This document shows, in pieces, positions 14,386 through 24,560 of a stretch of DNA of 64,000 bases. The translations under genes were made by a program, and so were the position numbers. Positions within the stretch are counted from its first letter, which is position 1; each line of letters begins with the position of its first letter. This DNA comes from Calliopsis andreniformis (taxonomy: Eukaryota > Arthropoda > Insecta > Hymenoptera > Andrenidae). The notes under the pieces were generated by a model. The model saw nothing but the letters and a program-made list of their open reading frames with translations. It searched no databases and had not been told where the DNA came from. The stretch lies in contig NC_135073.1 of assembly GCF_051401765.1 (NCBI RefSeq), positions 3,472,001 through 3,536,000 of the forward strand, written 5' to 3'.

Positions 14386-14739
14386 CTATTGCTTGCTCCG
14401 CTGAATCTGTTTCCTTGCTTTTTCGAGAAATGTTTGCTCGCGGTATTTCAACCCAAAGGCGACTGAAGTAGGAGTACAGTATTTTCTCATCATAAACTCA
14501 TCGCGAGTTCCCTTATGCCGTGCCACTACTCTCTCATTTTCGTAGAACAGAATTTTTATCGCTGCCACTGTGTACTTTTCATCTTCCTGGTCATGTAAAA
14601 AACTAAAATCTTGTTTTACATATTCTATTAATCTTTCAATGTGCATCGTGAAGTAACGTATGTATCCTAGTTTTAAGTCAAACACTAACTGAATATTACC
14701 TATTCGCACACGTTTCAACAACTTCAAACACCTATCCTG
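14386..14739 (-). other. Minus-strand open frame, possible nested exon or pseudogene fragment
   Basis: A frame of about 117 codons stops at TAG (14386-14388). It opens directly after TGA CAG at 14737-14742, where TTTTGTCTGACAG on the minus strand looks like a 3' splice site. The translation is evenly mixed and charged, unlike the Ser/Pro/Leu-rich frames elsewhere in the window. The stretch HIERLIEYVKQDFSFL near the start loosely recalls a segment of insect odorant receptors (I..L.E.V..D), but the rest does not follow that family. No upstream exon or downstream poly(A) signal was found. Chance remains the more likely explanation. Confidence 0.2.
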
Positions 14740-14970
14740 TCAGACAAAACATTTTTGCTAAGAATATTGATCGACATACTTGAAATGTAACGTAGGTATC
14801 TGAATTTATTCTCTATAGTTACTTTACATATATTGAGTATACTCTAACAGGTGTACAAAATTTTGACTTTATCAATATTGGTCGTACACGTGGATTCCAC
14901 AGAGTACTAATATTTTTAAACATTGCATACATATATCTTTACTGTGTAGTATCATATTTTTATTGTTTAT

Positions 14971-15170
14971 ACAGGGTGTTCGACAATAGGTGTCAGAAAT
15001 TTTAAGAAGTGATTCGATATGTCAGAATAGGACAAATATTAAGAATAACAAAATTACATTCAAGGATTCCTTTCTGAGTTATTAATTCTTAAAGCTACAT
15101 ACATTTTAAGATACATGTAAAATGTGTCTGACTTGGAACTTATTCTACTGCTGGCGTGCGTTAAACCTCG
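14971..15170 (-). repeat. Foldback-family repeat, copy A (one arm)
   Basis: It starts with ACAGGGTGTTCGACAATAGG and ends near the inner motif CTTATTCTACTG. Blocks shared with the copies at 27.16, 45.54 and 50.99 kb include GTGTTCG, GAAATTTTAAG, TTATTAATT and TGTCTGACTTGG. The centre-side bases CTGGCGTGCGTTA are the reverse complement of those in the copies at 27.3 and 51.2 kb, so this copy lies in the opposite orientation; only one arm survives. It is non-coding and runs straight into the ACTTGAATTC-rich cluster at 15174-15735. Confidence 0.6.
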
Positions 15171-15173
15171 TTC

Positions 15174-15735
15174 GGATTAGTCAGGTTACTTAAATTCAAG
15201 TTACTTGGATTGACACAAGTTTGTGTTCCACAAATCAAGTTACTTGGATGCAAGTGGTTTAAATTAAAATATAACTTGAATTCAAACTGTCATGCAAAAA
15301 TAATCAAAATGGTGTCGGAAGGGGTGGTGCATGGTGGTTATTTGGTTTTGTATTTTTCAAACGGGACATACACTTTTGGCACCTTTCTTGACGTTCACAT
15401 GTTTCTTCATTTACTTGAATTTCCCCTATACAGTATACATCATGGTACACGTTAATTAATGTGCATTTTAAGGCAAGGAAAGGTTGAAAAGACGTCAACT
15501 TCACTTGAAGCTTAAAAAAATATTTCAAGTCAAATAATATAACACTGGTGAAATTGCCCCAAATCACTTGTATTCAAGCCACTTGAATTCAACTAACTTG
15601 ACTGATCTGATCTGCTTAGATGAAATAAAAGCTTAGAGATATTTCAAGTCAAATGAAATAACAGGTTCACATTGGCCAAGTTGCTTCAAATCACTTACAT
15701 TCAAGCTGTTTGAATTCCAGTAACTTCACTAATTT
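15174..15735. repeat. Palindromic and tandem cluster rich in ACTTGAATTCAAGT
   Basis: GATTAGTCAGGTTACTTAAA at 15174 onward is roughly the reverse complement of bases near 15570-15608, giving a foldback layout. On the right side a unit of about 121 bases is duplicated in tandem: one copy begins near 15510 (GCTTAAAAAAATATTTCAAG) and the next near 15631 (GCTTAGAGATATTTCAAGTC). Both contain CAAATCACTT, ATTCAAGC and GAATTC blocks. The copies are clearly diverged. No coding frame follows the repeat. It may be the remains of a non-autonomous transposon inserted beside the foldback copy at 14971. Confidence 0.5.
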
Positions 15736-15740
15736 AAACA

Positions 15741-17900
15741 ACGCTTTAGCCAGGTCAAACACAACGAAGCCAGTAAAATAATTCGTACCCATACAGTTGC
15801 GTTTTATTTATCGCGTGGCAAAAACAAGATATTTTTCCCCTTGTTTACGAATTCAAGTTCCCCGTGGGGTGGAACTCCCCCATCCGTCTACGAAGTCCAT
15901 TCATATCGAACTTTATACTCGCAATCTTTCTGATCAGTCAGCCAGACACTCGTTGTATGCTTAAGTAGCTAAATATATTTGTTATTTTTTAAATTTACTT
16001 CACAGTTATTATTCAGAAACTCGCAAAAGTTCGGCCTGCAAAGAGTTATGTGACCAGCTACCAAGTAAGGAAGCTATAAGGCTGCAACATTATTATCTAC
16101 ACATATTTTCCTGAACGTCACTGTTCCATATCTGAAAGAGTAATATAAGCCAACCTTAATAGTAAAATGAATAAATTCAATGCAGGTTTTGGAACTAAAT
16201 AAGCTTCATTTGTCTCTAACCGTTACAAATGAAACAATTCATAATTTTCTAGGTTTTAAGTTCATTTTTAATAATAAGGTAAAGCTTTTCTGCGTCTATT
16301 TGTTTCCTTTTGAATCTTTTATGTTTCAACTGCATAAATCTTGGTTTTTTATTTCCCAGAAAGCTCTGGAATATTTTTCACAGAATTCGTTAACAAAAGT
16401 ACACAAACGGAACTGACTTTCTCGACTTGTACTATCTTTCTTATTTCGTACTACGCTCGGATCTTACAAACTGCAGTTCATGCTATCTTTGAAATTAGAA
16501 CGCGCAGTGACATTAATAACCCCGAATTCATCGCACGGATTCGAAACGGAAAGATATTCTCTGTGTTGACCGACTTTTGGACCGTGAACTTCTAGGGAAA
16601 ACAGGAACTCAGAAGCAACGATGTCGAGGCAGGAAATATAAAGGACGACTGTCCTAAAGCATAATAAGGCAGAAAACTTAATAATTATATATTAACAACA
16701 GATGGTTCTTAATTGTTTCACTCCATAAGTCTGCAATTTTCTTTAGAAACATTTATACACTTACACACTTTAAGTCCAGTTTATATCGTATTTAGTGTGT
16801 GAATCTTTCCCAAATGTTATTGAATAGGATACCCGAAAAAATAAGTAATTTTAGGTCACGTTTAATGCCAACTTAATAAAATTATTCAATTGAAACTTTT
16901 TAGAGAACGTTTTAATAAAAAATACAATTATCTACTCTTTGTAATTCACTTAACACGCTTTTAAAGTTGTCTGTATGTATAGTAAAAGTAAAATGTAATA
17001 TTTTAATGAGTCAAAGCGTGTAAATGAATTTATTCAGAGACGGCTAAATTAGCACGATTTAGGTGCAGCGAGTCATGAGAAACTTTATCAGAGAACAAAA
17101 TTACAACATATAGGATTAAAGGCAGAAAAATCGTGTTATTTACTATTACAGCGAACTGTTATAAAATTTCTGATCTTCATCATAAATCTTAGTTATATGT
17201 AAATAATCAAAAACTTGAATAGGGATTCTTACCTACGTTATCCATTGTCTAAATATAATTCTTAGGTGCTTTGAATTGTAAAATAAGTACTGATACCGAT
17301 ATCAGGTCACAGGTAGCTTTCTGGAGCCAGTACTATTCCGGTTGTGAAAGTACAAACACTTAGTCAAAAGACACTTCTCGTGACTTGTTGACACTACCAC
17401 GCTACAGTGATTTCAAGTAACACGTTAACAATTTAATATTTCTTTTGGTTAAAATTCTAGAATAGATAAACAAAAATTGTGATACCGTGAGTGAGCAGAT
17501 TGAGCTACTATTTTTTGTGAATACCTTATTATTAAACACAGAAATGAAAAGAAATAAGAATACCATATTTTATGTTAATATTTTGTATTAGAAAATATTA
17601 TTACGTACATAAAATAGGATTGAAATTGAAAGTATGATAGGTACAGGCTTCTTCAGTATTTTTTTGTTCTTCCTGAAAAAGATAAAAATTGATAAGGATG
17701 GTTTTTGTTATAAACTTTTCAATTATATGAATAAAATAACTGTTGTTAAATAATTTTACTCTTTTTACCAATTTTACTAGTTGAATATATATTTTGTTTA
17801 AGTTTACAAACAGTTTTCCGCTTTTACTAAAAGACATGTTCCTTTGAATTGTGTCATTTTTAAAATATGTGTTTGCGATCTGTCTCTTAAATCTCTATGA
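15741..17900. other. AT-rich non-coding DNA
   Basis: No gene or repeat is recognised. Short frames at 16180-16595 (+) and 17601-17837 (-) have AT-driven composition only. Confidence 0.5.
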
Positions 17901-18300
17901 AGTCCTACCTTAATGGTATTAACAGTAAAGTGTGTGTGAACGTGTGTTTGCGCGTACTTTTTTTACACGAACGTAGCTTCCACTTATCCCTACTCATATT
18001 CATATTTTGCGCGCCATTGTCGGTCGTGAAGTCGTCGGCCGATTTCGTAGGTGGCTGGTAAACCTCGGCACACGCATGATCGTCAGAAGTTTATGAAACT
18101 TTAGTAGCAAGAGTCGTGTTCGTAGGATATAATGGTTTTTATGTACCTACAGTAGACTATAAATGTGTAAAAGTGTTTCACTATAAAAATATTGTGTATA
18201 TTACTTTATTTTGTGCCAGTGTTATCATCTAAAAGTGTACCAAATGCGTGTGTGAAACCTGTCAAAGAAACATTTGTGCATCATTGAAATTATACATCTT
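17901..18300. other. CpG-bearing segment upstream of ratchet point 1
   Basis: GCGCGCCATTGTCGGTCGTG and GTCGTCGGCCGATTTCG stand out from AT-rich flanks. It could be a regulatory element or a transcript start; no clear TATA box and initiator pair or donor site supports an exon. Confidence 0.22.
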
Positions 18301-19016
18301 CAAAATTGGATTTCCAAACTTTGGTACTTATATTTGGAAGATGAAATCTGGATATGAATAAGGTGACAATAAGTTTTAATTTAAATTAGATTCAGTATCC
18401 CAAGAAAAATATGCTTTTTAACCTTTTTTAGAAACAACCTAGGCATAGGAACAATATGTCTAATTGATAGATGCAAACTGTAATATATTAAAAATTTGTA
18501 TTAAAGATTATATGTACCATTTTGGAAAATATAATTTTAAGAAAGTACATTGCAAGTTTTACAGTAAATGTCTTAGTAGGTAATTTGCATTTGAGGATTA
18601 TAAGTGATTTCAGAGTCGGGAAATAAAATCATTATTTCGTGAAAAAATTTTCTCTGTAATACTTATTCTTTTTGAAGATATCATGGTCTTGTTTGTTGTT
18701 TGTCAAATATGGCGTGGCGTTCATTGATTTGGACGAATTTCTTTGTGTCCCACAAATAATTCTTATAATGAGTATAATACTAGGTACTGCTGAATATATT
18801 TAGTGGATGTTTTTGCAAAATTTAACACTTTCTCCTGTTTTAATATAATCGCAATTGGAAGGTATAAAATATACTGAATGTATTGTAATGAAATTAAAAT
18901 TATATTTGTCTCTACTCAGAAGCAGAGAAACCCTTTAAAATAAATAAAATTAGTACGAGTTTCCTGTAAATCACCCGACTGTTTTAAGTACATTCTATTC
19001 AAATATTATTTTGTAA
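18301..19016. other. AT-rich DNA preceding ratchet point 1
   Basis: No gene. It contains an AT-rich run up to the branch region of the ratchet point. Confidence 0.5.
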
Positions 19017-19052
19017 TTTAACGTGTGGTTTCCTTTTTTGTTTCAGGTAAGT
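19017..19052 (+). promoter_or_regulatory. Recursive splice site (ratchet point 1)
   Basis: A 3' splice site and a 5' splice site are fused with no exon between them. The tract 19029-19044 has 15 pyrimidines in 16 bases and leads to CAG ending at 19046; GTAAGT follows at once at 19047-19052. A branch-point-like TTTAAC lies at 19017-19022, about 26 nt upstream, with no AG in between. In Drosophila, sites of this form are spliced to the upstream exon and regenerate a 5' splice site, so a long intron is removed in steps. The strand, composition and two similar sites downstream support the call. What is seen is the motif; use in splicing is inferred. A chance motif or the start of an unannotated exon is the alternative. 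Confidence 0.72.
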
Positions 19053-19193
19053 TCAATATACGACATCCCTAAAGGCAGAACCAAAGATGGAATCACATAG
19101 TTGATGGAATCAACAGCTCTCTGTGTGTCATAACAATTAACTAAGACTTTTCTACTGAAGTATTTTCTGAGAGTCCACGTGAAACAGGTACGG
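19047..19193 (+). other. Candidate recursive-splicing exon after ratchet point 1
   Basis: If the ratchet 3' splice site were used to define an exon, the first plausible downstream 5' splice site is CAG followed by GTACGG, with the exon ending at 19187. That gives a 141-nt exon. All three frames hold stop codons, so its inclusion would interrupt a reading frame. That is typical of cryptic exons at recursive sites, which are normally skipped by re-splicing at the GTAAGT. The downstream 5' site is only moderate. Confidence 0.25.
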
Positions 19194-19710
19194 AAAAATC
19201 GGGAAAGAGTAGTTGCGCGGTTGGTTGCTAGCGCCCAAGACGCTTGCCAAAGGTTGATCCTCGTGAGTTTAGTAAGCGTGTAGCTCGCGTAAAGTCGTTA
19301 ACGACAGTTTCAATTCGTCGCGAGAACAATGGATCGCGGAGCTCTTTTATTTAACAATATATGTATAGCCAAGTAACACCGTAGCGGCAGCCTGCCAGTG
19401 TGGCTGTAGCTATAAATAAAAAAATCCAATTTTCTTCCACTTTGCTTCTCAAGAACCATCTGGTGTGTACGGTCCGCACGGGAACAGTAATAGATTTCTT
19501 TGCTTCCACTTCGCCACGCGTGTAAGGTGCACGGTGAAATATAGAGTGAAAGTAAAACGAAATAAGCGCGCCAGCAACAACTCGACGAGGCTAAGTCGGT
19601 TTGCTGCTCCCTCTCGAAGTGGATCGACTTTTGTTGACGATCAAAGCGGGAGATTCTTAAGGGCTGAGTTCGATTTTGGGGGGAAATTACTGTATCGTTC
19701 ACTATAAATA
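19194..19710. other. CpG-rich island just downstream of ratchet point 1
   Basis: Starts within about 150 bases of the ratchet site and includes GTAGCGGCAGCCTGCC, the perfect palindrome GTCGTTAACGAC (19294-19305) and GCACGGGAACAG. Overlapping open frames on both strands (167 codons minus, 80 codons plus) have no recognisable domain. Ratchet point 2 is also followed by such an island. Confidence 0.3.
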
Positions 19711-20940
19711 CTCGTTTTTTGGTTGTGTACATAAATAATTGACACTTCTGGCTAATTTTAGTGGAACTGAAAATTAATATCTCCATTTTAAACGTGCATT
19801 GATGTGTTAACATTTAGAATCGTCATTACTTTCGTTTTAACGGAGAAAGTCATTTTCTCTTGGTTAAAATAGGCATATATTAATTTGATGATAAATAATT
19901 ATTTCTATAATGATAATACAAAATTCTGTAAGAGAATTATACGAAACGGATACATAAGTAGAACCAGATGAATTTCAGAACTGAATATTTTCAAAGGTAG
20001 TCAAATATAGTACCGATCAAAGGTCAAAATCATTTTCTAAATTAATGAAAAGTCAAGTAACCATTGACAATTGTAACAATTGATTTCATTGTATTAAAAT
20101 GTATAACAGTATAATTTTATTGGAAGAATCAACTCTGAGTTAAAAGTAGTTCGCCAAACAGAGTATTTAACTTTAATGAGAATTAGCAATAAATTTCAAA
20201 TTCATAGCTGGTAATATTGTGTTATTATAGACTATCAAACTGTTTCAATCCCTACTTTTTTGCTTAATTGTTTTGTACATGTTTACACAATGGTATTCAA
20301 ATAATTTTAGAAATAAAAGAGAAAATTCAGCAAAAATGCTGTTTTTGAAACAACTTGACGTTCTGTAATCACGTTCTTTGATGTTACAAGTATTTTCAAA
20401 AATATTCATTTACTATGCTTCACAGAATTTACCTCGTATATAATCTAGAAATTTTACGTTTTCCACTAAATTCATTTCTCAGATATTGCTATAAAATTTC
20501 AATTGCAAGATAGTATACATGATACCACGTAGAAAAACTGTGTAATTCCATTTTGCAAGTACTTATTTTTAACGACCAAGAGAAGTAACAAATTTTTCTC
20601 TTGCTTTCCTTCTCTTTCACCTCTTTCTCCCTTGTAGTCTAACGTGATTTAAAAAATTCATTTGATTCTAAACTAAAAAAATGCACGAGGTACTGGGACA
20701 TTTTAACTAACAGAAGTTAAACCATTTACGTTGACCTCTTTTTTTATCGATAATAGTATAATCATGTGTTCATGTTACACAGACACACTATGTATATGGT
20801 ACATGTACTTATTTGTATACATGTACGAATGTACACATACACATACACATCTATCACACTGCAAAGTGCTAAAATCGATGACAGTTTTCAATTCTGATAA
20901 CGAGTTAGGCGGATGAAAAGGGATTTTAATGTCGAAAGTT
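19711..20940. other. AT-rich non-coding DNA
   Basis: Only a short ACATAC run near 20833-20850 stands out. Confidence 0.5.
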
Positions 20941-22210
20941 CAATAGTTTGTAACAAACGTGCGTCTAGAGTGCTCTTCGACGAGATTTCCCCTCCATTTC
21001 GTCCACGAGTGTGTCCCATAGTCACCTCGCGCGATGCAGTAACGTTTCGCTTTTAAATTTTTCTCCAATTATAACTGGGTGCGCACTTGAAGCATGCCCT
21101 CGACAGTTCGTCGAGTTTAACGATTCAATATAGAAAATTAACTTCGTTATTATTATTGCGAAGTTAGTCGCACGCCATGTGTAACTTATGTTACAGTTTA
21201 AAGATCATATCGAGTTCGGATGTTAATTGTTTAGGTTTCGGTCGATCGTGTTTGAGGGCTCCAAAGCAACTCGCACTTGATGCTTCGGTTTTAATTAAAT
21301 ATTCGTTATTGTCGAGAACGAATGAATGGATTGGTTCGTTATTAGAGTGCAGAAATGCCGAAGGCCATTGTTGTAGATGACGTCAATGTAGCGTTTGCTT
21401 TATTTTTCATTGGAAATGCAAATAATTAAAAATAATCATTTTTAATTGAAAATAATTGCCCTGTTTTTAAATACTTTAAATTATTTTGCAAAGGAACTTG
21501 CGTTGTGTAGCTTTTCTATTATTAAATTTCTGAACGCCAGGATTAGTCCAATTCTGCTTCTATCTTTTGAGATAATTATTTGCCAATTTTATCATAAAGA
21601 GAGCGGTACTATTCTTCTTTTAACGATTCTGTTCTACTTTTCAAATTGGCACAGATAAAATATTCTCTCTAAATTTTTCAATTTCCTTCACTCTGATGTG
21701 GCGAAAATAATTCTCTCGGTTTGTAAGAATGCTTCTAATTAAGATAGCCACTGAAACTTTGAAGAATATTTAAGCAATATCATCTGTCTCCAAAATTTCC
21801 CAGTAAGCAAAGTTCTCGATTTAACTGCACGCGACGTTTGAAAATTGCGGTTCGTTAGCGGAGCATAATTTTTCATTTACGAACGGCGCGAGTCGCGGGG
21901 ATTGGAAAACACAACAAATAGTTTTCAATAAGGAAGTTTTCTCGAGCGTGGGTGCAGGTGCGCGGGAACTTTTGTGGTAAGAGTTCGAGACACCTAAGGG
22001 AATAAAACTTCCAGCGAGTTTTTAAAACAGTTTCGCGCTTTCCGACACTTAAAGACCCGCGCAGACACTTCTCGAATTCTCTCTTTTGCTTCCTTTGTTT
22101 TACTTTTCATCTGAGAACCAAGTGATTCAACGTAGTTCACGTATTTATACGTAATTCTGCATGTCCCGTCACTGTCGTGCAAAAAGAAGAGATAAGATAC
22201 CACGCTTGAG
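20941..22210. other. Mixed segment with GC-richer patches
   Basis: CpG-bearing patches at 20960-21100 and 21830-22090 are separated by AT-rich DNA. No exon is supported. Confidence 0.3.
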
Positions 22211-22960
22211 TTAGGTTACAAAATTATTATTTATACTAAAACATTTTATTTAACTTTCTTCTGTCTTTGTTATACGAAAGAGAATTGCAACATGAGATAG
22301 ATCCAGAAACACATACACGTCTTCGTAAATCAATTTTTACAGATTAGTAGCATCCGATTAGGAAAAAGTTTTATTTACAAATAGGTTCACATTGTATAGG
22401 TTCACAGCTCATTGAAGAATTTATAGGAAGTAACACGTTCTTGAGGTCAACTTATACTTACAGTGGCCTATTTTGATATTACAGATGAGAGTGACAATGC
22501 ACGCAAACAAAATTCACATAATTTCAAGCAAAAACTTATCACTATTTAGGAACTATTCTAAACAGATTATTTAAATATTCAAACTGAAGGCTAAACAAGC
22601 TTTTATTGTAGCTTTGCTTTAAAACGTGATTTGGTTTACAGAAAGACAGTACATTACTTAAGATTATTACACACCAAGCTAACGCAAAAAGTGGAGAATA
22701 CCAGATGAAACTAGTTTATGAGCAATTATTTATTAGTGTACACACTTTAGTTTCGTTCTAAAATATGGTATAATATACCTATGTTAAAAGAAGAACTTTG
22801 TAACTTGTAATTTAATTTATTTTTGTCAATATTCTATAGAATATTTAAATGTAGATAAATTAAAGTCCTAAATCTGCAAGCAATCTGTCACACATCTGCA
22901 AAGTTCTAAGATTTTTCAAAACAAGACTGATCTTCTACTTCGTGTCAATAAGTTTTCCTT
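22211..22960. other. AT-rich non-coding DNA
   Basis: Nothing recognised. Confidence 0.5.
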
Positions 22961-24560
22961 AGGAATGCAAGTCACACTCAAGCTTCAACCTGAATGTTCT
23001 CTTGCAATTGCACGAACTTATCATGCGAAACGATCGTTGGTAATAGCCAGTTTGAATTCTCAGCAGGGTCTGGGCGAAATTAAGGTTAATACAAAGTGGA
23101 GAACTAGCGAAGGTGCACGCTGGGCTATTTGTCCCCCGGAGGCCGATGGGAAAAGCGTTTGGACGCCCTCTAGGTATTTCAATATCGTCGACTGAAATAA
23201 AATAATGACGAAATCGCGTTCAGCACTTTCTTCCTCTGCACTCTACGCGTCGGCGATATCCGGCTGAACTTATGTTGTTTGAAAATTCTGTGGATAGTGC
23301 TTTCGCTGGTACCCGCGCTCCTATTATGTGTCCCGCGTGATTTTCTCCTTGAGGGTGCACCGTAATGCCCGCGATTTTACCATTTAGACTCGTTTCGATC
23401 CGTCGAACGTGAGATCGTGACCTCGCTGGGAATAAGGGGATTGGTGGTTTCACGGTTACGAGCGATTTTAATTTGATGAAGAAGTTATTTCATCGGTGTT
23501 GGTAGGGAAAGAACGCATTCCTGCTGATAGGTATTTATGGTTTTCAGATATTGTTTGCGAACGAGACGTGAATTCGCGTTTCGAAGCAAAACAATATTAG
23601 ATGGGGGTGTGTTTTTCTTATTTTTACGACTACTTAGTCAATGGTATTAGGAGAACAAAGAAGGAGAAAAAACGTAAAAAACTGTTAATTGTTCGTAAAT
23701 TACGTTAAGATTGAGCAGTCTATTTTATCTTAAGAAATGTTCCATTGATTGGGGATAAAATGAAATATTACATTAAAACTATAAATACAATACAATTAAA
23801 TTTACTATTACTACAAATTAAATTTGTTACTAACTTAAAGCAGATAATATTAATTAGACCTTCAATCTTACCTTACTTATGTTTCTATGCAAAGGGCGTC
23901 CACAATTCGAACAGATTCTCTATTCCCAAGTTATCTGAAAACAGCTCCTACAGCGTACATAGCTACTCTCCGTAACTATGATTCAACATATTGAATGAAT
24001 ATTTCTACATAGAAACCAAGGCAGCGCTCCTATCTTCCGCGCTGATCTGTCTCTGAGAATCTCTCGATCAAAAGTATCGAACGTCGCTCGAAATGAGTTA
24101 AATATTGTCCCGATTTTCCATCGTTTTGCAGATAACGAGCAAATATTGCTAATTCGCGTTAATTCTTCGCGCAATGAACAAAATGAAATGTTTTCTCCGT
24201 ACATGATGTCGCATAACTTCAGTCTGATGATGACGAACAAACAGAAAATTACGTTCGCAGCTATATATGTCGCATGATTTGTTATTTATTCGTACGTATT
24301 AATAATCGAAACGGCAGGACACAGTGTTCGTTTCGCTTTTATCAAACAATTTTAATATACGTGTAAACACGTGCCGTGATATATCATCCCGTAATACTCT
24401 TATCGTGAGCGGTGAAGTAGGGAGTATTGGATCGAGGAGGAACATTTTTCACTTACCGAATGATATACTGTTTCCGGTGCGAGGATGCTCCTTACGGAAT
24501 CTCTTATGCAGACGCGTCAGCCTCCCAATTTTTCCAAAATTATAACACCTGATTTTACCT
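22961..24560. other. GC-richer, CpG-bearing blocks
   Basis: Two blocks, 22970-23600 and 23990-24540, with short overlapping frames on both strands and no recognisable product. They are split by AT-rich bases. Candidate non-coding regulatory DNA. Confidence 0.28.

Noticed and set aside
19310..19813. 167-codon minus-strand open frame
   Set aside because: Overlaps a + strand frame in a GC-rich island, has no recognisable domain and no splice context.
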